Of a stretch of 64,000 nt of DNA, positions 55,096 through 64,000 are shown in pieces. The notes beneath the pieces are model-generated. The model searched no databases, was not told where the DNA came from, and saw nothing but the letters and a program-made list of their open reading frames with translations. Within the stretch, counting starts at the first letter, position 1, and every line of letters starts with the position of its first letter. This DNA is from Reticulitermes speratus (lineage: Eukaryota > Arthropoda > Insecta > Blattodea > Rhinotermitidae): NCBI GenBank assembly GCA_021186555.1, contig JAJKFL010000010.1:22956179-23020178 (forward strand), in the 5' to 3' direction. Position numbers and translations under genes: made by a program.

Positions 55096-55379
55096 GGGAT
55101 AACTTCAATTAATTGCCTAACAGAGAGACAGACCATGCGATGAGGACAACACGGACAGTTGAAGCATGTCACTGCAGCCGCCAGAAAAGAGCAGAAGTAA
55201 TTGCACACCCCTGTTGCTAAAAGACGCACATAGCACTGTTTGACAGTTTACACGACTCTTTGTGCCCTCGCGCATAAATTTCAATTGAGCAAGTTCAGTG
55301 AGTGTGACTGTCACGTGACTGAGTTCGATACTGAAAAAAAGCGTGCATTTCTGCTTAAACAAATAAAGTTAGAAGAATA
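55096..55379. other. Unassigned sequence
   Basis: No recognisable gene or repeat. Confidence 0.4.
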
Positions 55380-55906
55380 AGCAGCCGAACACAACGACCG
55401 CACGATCAAAGCAGCCGAACACAACGACGGCACGATCAAAGCAGCCGAACACAATGACCGCACGATCAAAGCAGCCGAACACAACGACCGCACGATCGAA
55501 GCAGCCGAACACAATGACCGCACGATCAAAGCAGCCGAACACAACGACCGCACGATCAAAGCAGCCGAACACAACGACCGCACGATCAAAGCAGCCGAAC
55601 ACAACGACCGCACGATCGAAGCAGCCGAACACAATGACCGCACGATCAAAGCAGCCGAACACAATGACCGCACGATCAAAGCAGCCGAACACAACGACCG
55701 CACGATCAAAGCAGCCGAACACAATGACCGCACGATCGAAGCAGCCGAACACAATGACCGCACGATCAAAGCAGCCGAACACAACGACCGCACGATCAAA
55801 GCAGCCGAACACAATGACCGCACGATCGAAGCAGCCGAACACAATGACCGCACGATCAAAGCAGCCGATCACAATGACCGCACGATCAAAGCAGCCAATC
55901 ACAGTG
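55380..55906. repeat. 30-bp tandem array (about 17.5 copies)
   Basis: The unit is GCAGCCGAACACAACGACCG CACGATCAAA. Variation is nearly limited to AACGA/AATGA and ATCAAA/ATCGAA, in recurring combinations. The multiple-of-3 unit keeps frames open on both strands. Confidence 0.95.
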
Positions 55907-55944
55907 GCCTCTCACGATCAGTCGCGTACGGGGTTTCGGGACGA

Positions 55945-56110
55945 CTCGAAAACCGAAACGTCGGTTCCAATATGGGCCAAGGGTGCACAAATTTTCCGTA
56001 AATCTACGAGCGACTTCAAACATCTAGGCGCCAGAAAGGTCACATGAAGCAAGTTCCATACTGACAATACACACACATTAGGCGCCACCGTATACAATAT
56101 ATTCGCCCAA
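55945..56110 (+). repeat. Dispersed repeat F, copy 2
   Basis: AACCGAAACGTCGGTTCC precedes GGGTGCACAAATTTTCCGTA and TCACATGAAGCAAGTTCC. In complement the same order is seen at 62450-62585 and 18060-18150. It starts immediately after the 30-bp array. Confidence 0.5.
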
Positions 56111-56329
56111 GCGACCTGACGGCCATGAATTGTGCACCCCTAAAATTTACATATCCGAAATTTTTCGTGTTGTTATTCCACGCCTAAGACGAGCCGATCC
56201 CCATTCAAGGAGCTGACTAAAGTTTACAAGTTCAAAGCAACTGGCTTAAATAAAAATTGGAACAGATCGGTGGGCCTAATTCGTAGCAGCCAATACTGCA
56301 GGATACAGAGTGCCCATAATGTGCCTATG

Positions 56330-56520
56330 TAATTTACCTTTACCCCCAGGAAGTACCCCTGGTACTCATTTCTGTTAGAGGCTGAGTCGACCCCAGGGCC
56401 ATAGTGCGACCGAAAGGATTAAATCAATGAAAAATTCCAACGACGTCATCGGGAATCAAACCCACGACCTTTCGGCTTGTAGCGAAGGGCCTCAACCAAC
56501 TGCGCCACCGCGTGCCCCAA
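56330..56520 (-). mobile_element. SINE B with internal deletion
   Basis: The minus-strand head with B box (complement of GGGAATCAAACCCACG) and the first part of the body are present. The stretch around the GTCAGCCCTACGCAC block is missing between 56338 and 56345. Confidence 0.75.
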
Positions 56521-56706
56521 AAACAAAAGCGATATCAGTAATAATACAAGGGCAACTGGCAGCGTCTCAAAATCGTTCAAAAAATACCTGAGCAACATAA
56601 CTCCAAAGCACATCAAGGCACTACACAAAACAGCCACACTGTGCACTGCACACGTACTGCGGGAAGTACTGGTGTAAAGTACAGAACATTGAACGTGGGA
56701 AATAAC

Positions 56707-56966
56707 TTTTCTTTTTCAATGACGCAACAGCCCCTAGTGGGTCAGGGCCTTCTCATTATCGAGGTTTCACGATCACACTCAGACACACTAAACTCGTTAC
56801 GATTCCTCTGGACGAGTGATCAGCCCGTCGCAGAGACCTCTACCTGACAACACACAACACTCACAACAGACAGACATCCATAACCCCGGCACGATTCGAA
56901 CCCGTAATCCCAGCAAGCGAGCGGCCGCAGACCCACACCTTAGACCGCGGGGCCACTGGGATCGGC
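56707..56966 (-). mobile_element. SINE C, full length, with target-site duplication
   Basis: Head, B box (complement of CGATTCGAACCCG), body and tail with an A-run are present. GGGAAATAAC flanks it exactly at 56697-56706 and 56967-56976. Confidence 0.92.
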
Positions 56967-56976
56967 GGGAAATAAC

Positions 56977-57091
56977 ATTACATGTAGCATAAAATGTAAC
57001 TACAGAATAGCTGTAACATTATATACACTAGAAACATGGCTTGTTACAGGTATATAATTTTAAGTAGCCTGCATAAATTTGACAACTAACA

Positions 57092-57129
<38 letters not shown>

Positions 57130-57636
57130 CTCCTTCTATTTGCTCATCACCACTGACCATCAGTGTACAGTGCAAATCGAGAGAACTATTTGAAATAAAG
57201 TTACCCAAACCTGGACCTACCAACAAATCAACTCCTGACTTGCGCAACAAAAAGATACAGACAGGCTTTATGGACAACCTGTAGGAGCCGAGGCCGGTCA
57301 TCGTAAAACGCTGTCTTACCGATTCGCTAATTACAGAAGCCTATAGCACTGCTGACGTAAATGAAAAAGCAGTATCACAAAAACAAGTCTGATAAACTGG
57401 TTGCAGGCGTCTGATTTAGCGGACAGTGTGTCACTGACACGTGTCACACTGTTTGATGTCCTTAGGGAACATCCGTCCGTGCAGTCGGTTGCATAGACAC
57501 ACGGAGTAAAGTCACACGACAAACACAACATGACACGAACTTTAAACACATGTCATGTGCATTTGTGGTGCCATCTTCACGTACCATCGACAGAATCTAA
57601 TAAAAGGAGAAGGCTAGTCTATTTAACTCACTCCAG
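56977..57636. other. Unassigned sequence with (AAT)n microsatellite
   Basis: An AAT-type microsatellite lies at about 57092-57127. No gene is recognised. Confidence 0.4.
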
Positions 57637-58683
57637 CCTAGTGGTTACTATATGTACCGCCAGCTTTAACATTCAGCAATTCCACGTTCTGCCCACACAG
57701 CGTATTTATGTGTTTTGTGTGGATCTCAGAACAAACAGCGATTATTTCACTGTACAACATTAACTGACTGGTTTGTATAACTGAGACGGAGTGTGTTTAC
57801 TGCGCGGTACGGACTGTATTTATGTGTTTTGTGTGGATCTCAGAACAAACAGCGATTATTTCACTGTACAGCATTAACTGACTGGTTTGTATAACTGAGA
57901 CGGAGTGTGTTTACTGCGCGGTACGGACTGTATTTATGTGTTTTGTGTGGATCTCAGAACAAACAGCGATTATTTCACTGTACAGCATTAACTGACTGGT
58001 TTGTATAACTGAGACGGAGTGTGTTTACTGCGCGGTACGGACTGTATTTATGTGTTTTGTGTGGATCTCAGAACAAACAGCGATTATTTCACTGTACAGC
58101 ATTAACTGACTGGTTTGTATAACTGAGACGGAGTGTGTTTACTGCGCGGTACGGACTGTATTTATGTGTTATGTGTGGATCTCAGAACAAACAGCGATTA
58201 TTTCACTGTACAGCATTAACTGACTGGTTTGTATAACTGAGACGGAGTGTGTTTACTGCGCGGTACGGACTGTATTTATGTGTTTTGTGTGGATCTCAGA
58301 ACAAACAGCGATTATTTCACTGTACAAGCATTAACTGACTGGTTTGTATAACTGAGACGGAGTGTGTTTACTGCGCGGTACGGACTGTATTTATGTGTTT
58401 TGTGTGGATCTCAGAACAAACAGCGATTATTTCACTGTAACAGCATTAACTGACTGGTTTGTATAACTGAGACGGAGTGTGTTTACTGCGCGGTACGGAC
58501 TGTATTTATGTGTTTTGTGTGGATCTCAGAACAAACAGCGATTATTTCACTGTACAACATTAACTGACTGGTTTGTATAACTGAGAAGGAGTGTGTTTAC
58601 TGCGCGGTACGCACTGTATTAATGTGTTTTGTGTGGATCTCAGAACAAACAGCGATTATTTCACTGTACAACATTAACTGACT
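57637..58683 (+). repeat. 114-bp repeat family, locus 2 (about eight to nine units)
   Basis: It begins with the flank seen at locus 1 in complement (CTAGTGGTTACTATATGTAC to CCACACAGCG). Then come units of TATTTATGTGTTTTGTGTGG, ATCTCAGAACAAACAGCGAT and GAGACGGAGTGTGTTTACTG. Units are almost identical; a few single-base inserts occur in TGTACAGCA. The last unit breaks off at AACTGACTGAC. Confidence 0.93.
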
Positions 58684-58773
58684 GACAGACATTCAAATGT
58701 CTTTTATTTAAGATAAAACACCAACAAAATGCACAACTTATAAGGTGCAGATTAGCTCCTTATATCATGATTT

Positions 58774-58814
58774 ACCCTACGCGTTTCAGCTCTTCGTGAG
58801 CCATCATCAGGGGT
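58774..58814 (-). ncRNA. Candidate hammerhead-type ribozyme, left arm
   Basis: On the minus strand: ACCC, CTGATGA, T, GGCTC/GAGCT (closing G-U), GAA, ACGCGT, A, GGGT. All core positions are present and stem I has four pairs. Confidence 0.48.
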
Positions 58815-59577
58815 CTTTTACTCTTATAAAAGTTGCTTTACAAATGCTGCATCTGTTGATGACACTTTTTTAAAAAATTATGCACTATCTGGAGCATAAA
58901 ACACTTGTTCATAAGTTAAAAACACACGAGTCATAAAACACAGTTAAAATGATGGTTTGTTAAAAATAGCTTGTTAAAAAACACTGTTCACTGCGTCTAT
59001 TATATAAAAGATGTTCGCACTTCTAAAGGTTACAGGAGATCACATACTGCACTGTGCTGGTTGCGATGGGCTTTGATGTAGCACGGCGATAGACATTCGT
59101 GCTGTATGTGGTGTTGTCGTTTTGACCCGGTGAGAGTGAACAGTTCATTCTCACCGGGTATACTTCAAGACACAACCCCACACCATACTAGCACCAGAAA
59201 CACTTCTTCTTCCTATCAATTTATATATACCACACCATCAGGAAGACCACACTACAACGTGAAGTAAACAAAACGACAACACTACATACAGCACGAATGT
59301 CTATCGCCGTGCTACATCAAAGCCCATCGCAACCAGCACAGTGCAGTGTGTGATCTCCTGTAACCTTTAGAAGTGCGAACATCTTTTATATAATAGACGC
59401 AGTGAACAGTGTTTTTTAACAAGCTATTTTTAACAAACCATCATTTTAACTGTGTTTTATGACTGGTGTGTTTTTAACTTATGAACAAGTGTTTTATGCT
59501 CCAGATAGTGCATACTTTTTAAAAAAGTGTCTTCAACAGATGCAGCATTTGTAAAGCACCTTTTATAAGAGTAAAAG

Positions 59578-59618
59578 ACCCCTGATGATGTCTCACGAAG
59601 AGCTGAAACGCGTAGGGT
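59578..59618 (+). ncRNA. Candidate hammerhead-type ribozyme, right arm
   Basis: ACCC, CTGATGA, then GTCTC ... GAGCT, GAA, ACGCGT, A, GGGT. One base of stem II differs from the left arm (GTCTC for GGCTC), weakening it. Confidence 0.42.
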
Positions 59619-59715
59619 AATATCATGATATAAGGAGCTAATCTGCGCCTTATAATTTGTGAATTTTTTTGGTGTTTTATCTTAAATAATAAAAATTCAC
59701 GGTGAATTAAGATTA

Positions 59716-60189
59716 AAGATTCAAATGTCTATCACAACTGTATATTTTCAATTACTGTAGGCAAGCTACGGACCATAATTTTGTATAAACGTTTTAAATA
59801 AAGGTACAACAGTAAACATGAATATACACTTTGTTGTGAGATCTCACAATTATGCCCACATATCATTTATTACAACTGTCCCATCCTTAGTGATACCTTT
59901 ATAGCAGCTATTCATAAAAGTTGTGTTTTTATTTTTGTAAAAACATAAATTAATGGAATCTGAAATTTTTTCCAACATGTTTTGGTCCAAATTTTTTTAC
60001 CGTCCTTATAATTTTGTTTAAGGCCGTGTGATTCAAAATAGAACGCGTAAGAGGTGTGTGTATTCTTTGGCCGCTTATTTTCCTGTACTGAGCTAATCAT
60101 TTTATTTGAGAACTTAAATGGCTCAACAAGTTTCCTTAAATTTTCCCACTACAAAATATTATCAAAATAAATTCAGCGATTCTCGCCCT
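59716..60189. other. Unassigned AT-rich sequence
   Basis: No recognisable gene or repeat. Confidence 0.4.
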
Positions 60190-60458
60190 GTGACACGCCT
60201 TCAGAAGAGGCCGAGCACAGCCCTTCTTGGGAAACTAACAGTTGCTCAGCTAGTCAATAGATTCTTCGTCTTTTATTTACCCAGCAAATTTATTACTGTG
60301 TTCAAATACTGTTGCAACTTGTCCATATCCTGAGCCATATAAATCCAATCTCATCCAACTTTAAAAACCATCACCCTTCCATCTACATAAATTCCTTCTG
60401 AGTGATCCCGTCCCTTGAATTTTGCCGACTAAAATTTTGTACGCATTTCACAGTTTAT
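60190..60458 (-). mobile_element. LINE-a 3' end, old copy
   Basis: The complement follows the LINE-a order (CCCTTCTTGGGAAACTAACA, TATCCTGAGCCATATAAATC, TTGCCGACTAAAATTTTGTA) but with many changes. Confidence 0.6.
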
Positions 60459-60755
60459 CTAACTAACTCCATGGAGCAGAGTCCTTCTTGAGAAGCTAAC
60501 AGTTCCTCAGCTAGTCAAGAAATTCCCCGCGTTTTATGGAACCCGAAGGTTCATTACCGCATTCACAAGAGCCCGCCACCTGTCCCTATCCTGAGCCATA
60601 TCAATTCAGTCCATGCCTCCCAACCCACTTCTTGAAGATCCATTTTAATATTATCCTTCCATCTACGCCTGGGTCTTCCAAGTGTTCTCTTCCCCTCAGG
60701 TCTCCCCACCAAAATCCTGTATGCACCTCTCCCCTCCACCATTAACAAATACAAT
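60459..60755 (-). pseudogene. LINE-a 3' end, young-looking copy
   Basis: The minus strand encodes [20 protein letters not shown], then [20 protein letters not shown]. After this come a frame change and the 3' UTR with CTCCATGGAGTTAGTTAG. It inserted directly next to the older copy at 60190-60458. Confidence 0.8.
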
Positions 60756-60950
60756 GTACGAAGCATTGGACAGAAACGAAGAGACAGAATCACTCAACTT
60801 GAATTATGTGAGTGGAAGAAAACGTATCTGTCCTAACGTACGTGTGATAGGAGAGCTCGCAGGGGAGCCGTGGTAGTGGTGGAGGGGGGGCATGGTCGCC
60901 CTCCTCAAAGCACAGTGTATTGCGGTGTGGCTATCAAGCCTGCCAGGCGG
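60756..60950. other. Unassigned sequence
   Basis: No recognisable repeat. It would be upstream of the candidate promoter described next. Confidence 0.35.
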
Positions 60951-60960
60951 TATATATTAT
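60951..60960 (+). promoter_or_regulatory. Possible TATA box
   Basis: TATATATTAT lies 30 bases upstream of ACAGTCAC at 60981, a spacing normal for a TATA box and transcription start. AT-rich matches of this kind occur by chance, so the support comes only from the combination with the exon-like sequence downstream. Confidence 0.25.
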
Positions 60961-60980
60961 TGTCACTACGGTCCGCGGCA

Positions 60981-61116
60981 ACAGTCACTTGTTACATTGT
61001 GGTGCTGGCTGCAGCGGTGTGACGAGATGTGGCGGTCAGCGTGACAACTGTCAGCAGCATCAAGATAAACTGTGTTTTATTTAATCATTTGAGAAAATGG
61101 AGAAGATATCTGTCAA
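60981..61116 (+). other. Possible first exon of an unidentified host gene
   Basis: From a putative start near 60981 the sequence runs about 116 bases to GAAAATGG, a good insect start context (ATG at 61097). Seven codons (MEKISV...) follow before CAA|GTGAGT, a strong splice-donor match with GT at 61117-61118. Unspliced, the frame stops at once (TGA), so coding would require the intron. No protein family can be named from six residues and the downstream exon is not seen in the window. Confidence 0.25.
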
Positions 61117-61283
61117 GTGAGTACTCTCGTTCTTTCTTTAGTTCATTGCACGATGCCGTCAGTCAGTCTGACTATGCAGAACCAGTCAATGGATGACAAT
61201 TGATAAAGAACCGGACAGATTGTGACATGGAGCGACCGTGACTTAATTTAAGAGTTTTCGAAGGGCTGAAGAAACACACGATA

Positions 61284-61548
61284 CCGATCCCGGTGGCTGT
61301 GCCGTCTAAGGTGTAGGTCTGCGGCCGCTTGATTGGTGGGATTGCGTGTTCGAATCCCGCTGTGGGGCATGGATGTTGGTTTCTTGTGTTTGTTGTGTTT
61401 TGTGTAGGTAGCGGCCTCTGCGACGGGCTGATCGCTCGTACAGAGGAGTCCTACCGGCTATGTGTGCGTGTGTAATTGTTTGTGATATGGAAACCTCAAC
61501 AATGAGGTGGCCCAGGCCCGAGTTTGGGCTGCTGCGTCACAGAAGTAG
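61284..61548 (+). mobile_element. SINE C, full length, diverged
   Basis: Head (GTGGCTGTGCCGTCTAAGG), B box GTTCGAATCCCGC, body (GGGCTGATCGCTCGTACAGA) and GGGCTGCTGCGTCAC tail are recognisable, with more changes than in the young copies. Confidence 0.78.
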
Positions 61549-61744
61549 AAAGCCACGCAAAATATAAGTAACGATGGTCGGTGTCCCAGCCAAAATTTGA
61601 ACCGGGCACCTCCGAATACACCTCAGAACCGTTACTGCTTGAGCCAGGTTGTTGGGTCTGCCTGTTCGTGTCTCACCACCGCATGATGGTCTGTGAACTA
61701 ACCCAGTCCACCATAAAACAATATTAAGCACTGCGTCTTAATGT
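61549..61744. other. Possible SINE relic with B box
   Basis: AAATTTGAACCGGGCACCTC near 61594 is a B-box-like complement followed by CTGCTTGAGCCAGG; this may be an unrelated tRNA-headed SINE, not otherwise seen intact. Confidence 0.35.
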
Positions 61745-62011
61745 GGGCCGCGATAGCTCAGTCAGTATAGCGACTCGCTACGAGCTGGACGGTCCGGGGA
61801 TCGAATCCCGGTGGGGGCGAGATTTTCCGCACCCGTCCAGACCGGCCCTGGGGCCTACCCAGCATCATGTACAATGGGTACCGGGTCATTCCCAGGGGTA
61901 AAGCGGCCGAGGCGTGGCCATCTAGCGCCGAGGTTAAAGGAAGAGTATAGCTATACCTCTACTCCCCCTCTGGGCCTTCATGGCCTGTTCTAGGGTGACC
62001 TTTACCTTTTA
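61745..62011 (+). mobile_element. SINE A, full length with small deletion
   Basis: Head GGCCGCGATAGCTCAGTCAG, B-box region and 3' end CCTTTACC are present. About 15 bases are missing after GGCGTGGC (61918). Confidence 0.88.
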
Positions 62012-62237
62012 CTGCATTTTATTTCGCTCCGAATTTTGGAAAAAAAATGTTGATATGAATTAACAATGTGCGTATAAAGTAATATTCAGGCGCGTTCGGA
62101 TCCTTCCTGGGCCTTTCTCAGACCGTCATACCATTTAACCTACTAGTGTCATTTAACATGCTGACATCACACATTTCGTTACTAGTCACATCTGTCCAAA
62201 TATTGCCCCATGTTTCTCCCTACGCACTGTAGTTATA

Positions 62238-62315
62238 CAGGGCATACACAAAACAATGATGCGGTTTTAATAGTGTTCACTATTAAAACCGCACCATTCT
62301 TTTGTGTATGCCCTG
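62238..62315. mobile_element. 78-bp palindromic MITE, copy 2
   Basis: CAGGGCATACACAAAA on both strands and the inner GCGGTTTTAATAGTG match copy 1 at 50661-50738. TA lies at both edges (62236-62237, 62316-62317). Confidence 0.85.
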
Positions 62316-62449
62316 TATTTACTGACACACTTCTGCGATGCATTTGTTCTCCTTAACTAAATATAGCTTGCAAGTGTCAGCCACCTAAACCAGCGGTGCA
62401 CTAGACCCGGGCAACAGATCGCTGCAGCGACTAAATATCTTTAAGGAGG

Positions 62450-62585
62450 CGCCCAATGTTTGTGGGCCCTCAGTGTAGAACTTGCTTCGTGTGACGCTTC
62501 TGTCGGCTAGAATTTTGAGGCGGATCCTAGATTTTTGTAAAATATGTGCACCCCTGTGCCAGAACCAATCGCTCCTCTCCTTACT
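62450..62585 (-). repeat. Dispersed repeat F, copy 3
   Basis: It matches 55945-56110 in complement: AGAACTTGCTTCGTGTGACG, TAGATTTTTGTAAAATATGT, GCACCCC. Confidence 0.5.
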
Positions 62586-62898
62586 TGTGTTTAGAAGGTT
62601 TAGGGTACGGAATGTAATTTCGGAGAGTCTGAAAAACATCCGTCGATAATTTTAATAGCCTCGCTAATCGTATTTCGAAAGTCACAATAATTCTGACCCC
62701 TGCCAATCTGCAACGCTATCGACAGACATGCAACGTGATTCAGCAAGAAGTCACGTCCTTCACGTTTACGTAACAAAGTAGCCCGTGGGACTTCAATTAC
62801 GTAACATGGTGCAATTGCCAAGAAAACACACAAAGTCTGTTTTTAACCCCTCGAGACGTGAAGTACCCACATCAGGGTTCCTAAGGACTCAAGTCTTC
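62586..62898. other. Unassigned sequence
   Basis: No recognisable gene or repeat. Confidence 0.4.
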
Positions 62899-63058
62899 TG
62901 GAATGTGACGCTCTGTAGTTCGGGAGAGTGGTTTCCGACGTTTCGAAGGTTCGTGTCGCCTCCATCTTCTTGTACCGTTTTACCTTGAAGGCGAGATCGA
63001 TAAAATCTTTCGAAACATTGGGAAATACTCTCGCGAACTACACAGTGTCACATCCCAG
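62899..63058. repeat. Fold-back element
   Basis: TCTGGAATGTGACGCTCTGT and ACAGTGTCACATCCCAGA pair at the outside; GACGTTTCGAAGG pairs with CTTTCGAAACATTGG inside. The centre has CTCCATCTTCTTGTACCG, as at 691-866. Confidence 0.6.
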
Positions 63059-63106
63059 ACGACACGAGCCCTTAACTATCAACGGATACATACGTCACTG
63101 TAGTCT

Positions 63107-63152
63107 CACTGGTCACTTCCCAAGGAACATACCTTTTGACTCACCCTGTATA
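63107..63152. other. Solo mariner-like end
   Basis: AAGGAACATACCTTTTGACT followed by CACCCTGTATA resembles one terminal inverted repeat of a Tc1/mariner element; no partner is seen. Confidence 0.35.
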
Positions 63153-63282
63153 AACGTATAGATCTGCCCGCCGAGAACTTTACTCTACACGAAAGCCAAG
63201 CGGAAGTGCAAATAAGAGAACACATCTAAATTTTTTCAGTGTGGAAGATAATTATTACATGTGATATTAAGGTGAGCCGATC

Positions 63283-63496
63283 CCAGTGGCCGTGCGGTCT
63301 AAGGCGTGGGTCTTCGGCCGCTCGCTTACTGGGATTGCGGGTTCGAATCCCACCGGGGGCATGGATGTTTGTGTTGTGTTTGTTGTATAAGGACGGTAGT
63401 ATGGAACGTAAAGTGACATGAAGGACGAAAGGATTTAAACAGTACAAAAATGGATCAAAGGGAAAAACCCCGGACAAGCAACAACAACAACAAAAA
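63283..63496 (+). mobile_element. SINE C with alternative tail 2
   Basis: Head, B box GGTTCGAATCCCACCGG, short body and tail GGAACGTAAAGTGACATGAA to AAAAATGGATCAAAGGG, then a (CAA)n-rich end at 63478-63496. Confidence 0.85.
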
Positions 63497-63645
63497 TCCC
63501 ACCGGGGTCATGGATGTCTGTCTGTTGTGAGTGTTGTGTGTTGTCAGGTAGAGGTCTCTGCGACGGGCTGATCACTCGTCCTGAGGAGTCCTACCGACTG
63601 TGGTGTGTCTAATGTGTGTGATCATGAAACCTCGACGAAACGTTT
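63497..63645 (+). mobile_element. Headless SINE C body fused to the preceding SINE
   Basis: It starts inside the B box (AATCCCACCGGGGTCATGG) and continues with the standard body GCGACGGGCTGATCACTCGT and CCTCGACGAAACG. The head is missing, so this is a composite of two SINE C forms. Confidence 0.75.
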
Positions 63646-64000
63646 CGGTATTTGCCGAATTACGGACAGATCAGTCCAAAGTTCACAGTAAGGCCGGTAG
63701 CAGGAGTGACGCAGCGCCTGTACACGGCGGCGACGACACTAAGATGACGAAACACTGCAGACTTGGAAAGAAACGTGACCTTCAACACGTCAGGTTCAGC
63801 GGGTGACCAAAATGTTTGCTTTCGCAGGAAATCGCTGACCGATCTAGAAGTGAAGCAAGCAGTTCAGGATAGAACTTCTTACGCAGCGCGCGCACCCAAG
63901 TACACTGGTTTGAAGCAATTAGTTTCATGCAACGTGAAACTGAAGCTGCATGATACAAAACGCCTACGCTAGACTTATAGCAGCTACAACTCCATAATAT
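63646..64000. other. Unassigned sequence
   Basis: No recognisable gene or repeat. Confidence 0.4.

Larger units (their letters stand above)
58689..59715. mobile_element. Large inverted repeat, Penelope-like layout, with a hammerhead-like motif in each arm
   Basis: Arms of about 430 bp (58700-59126 and 59266-59700) are near-perfect complements around a 140-bp centre. Shared landmarks include GATTAGCTCCTTATATCATG, CTTTTACTCTTATAAAAG and GTAGCACGGCGATAGACATT. Each arm carries the motif near its outer end. Inverted pseudo-LTR pairs are known in Penelope-like elements; no reverse transcriptase is present, so a non-autonomous derivative is more likely. The centre includes a perfect hairpin CCCGGTGAGA ... 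TCTCACCGGG (59117-59159). Confidence 0.65.

Noticed and set aside
55311-56047. Repetitive frames of 177-197 codons on both strands
   Set aside because: They are the 30-bp array seen from both strands; the frames stay open because the unit length is a multiple of three.

Overview
The window looks like intergenic DNA from a large, repeat-rich insect genome. I infer a cockroach or termite (Blattodea), possibly Periplaneta americana. The basis is several tRNA-headed SINE families and two non-LTR retrotransposon families whose 3' ends resemble sequences I associate with that group. I could not run a search, so the assignment is inference. No complete host protein-coding gene, rRNA or genuine tRNA gene is supported. 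The only host-gene hint is a possible promoter and first exon near 60.95-61.12 kb.

Tandem arrays fill about 21.5 kb, roughly a third of the window. They are: a degenerate array of about 62 bp (4.06-4.59 kb), a 100-bp array (5.59-10.28 kb), 44 bp (10.46-11.35), 36/156 bp (12.04-12.54), 37 bp (15.51-17.03), 114 bp (21.30-21.91 and, inverted, 57.64-58.68), 47 bp (23.47-25.93), 22 bp (27.29-27.76), 42 bp (28.13-30.19), 39 bp (32.09-33.34 and, inverted, 42.53-43.10), 100 bp again (34.48-35.97), 24 bp (40.01-41.98), another 24 bp (52.45-53.34) and 30 bp (55.38-55.91). Nearly all long open frames here are by-products of these arrays.

Two LINE families explain much of the rest. LINE-a ends in a GRPRRRW-type C-terminal region and a (TTAG)n tail. 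LINE-b carries an endonuclease remnant, reverse transcriptase with YADD, and a (GAAT)n tail; its best copy is at 44.28-46.46 kb on the minus strand. The 100-bp arrays are amplified LINE-a coding sequence and the 39-bp arrays are the amplified LINE-b 3' end. Four tRNA-headed SINE families (called A, B, C and D here) are scattered throughout, several with clear 10-14 bp target-site duplications and some nested. SINE C has three different 3' tails.

The most interesting signal is a recurring hairpin motif: CTGANGA, then a covarying GC-rich stem, then GAAAC and a very short stem ending in GTA or GTT. It sits in several unrelated repeats (20.1, 31.7, 36.4, 37.8-38.6, 43.97, 49.8, 51.35, 58.8 and 59.6 kb). 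It fits a minimal hammerhead ribozyme of the type known from Penelope-like elements and retrozymes, with one extra U before stem II. Two loci arrange copies as inverted or direct repeats, as Penelope-like elements do. DNA transposon relics include a TA-flanked element with long inverted repeats, a hAT-type element with an 8-bp duplication, two copies of a 78-bp palindrome and a family of fold-back elements.
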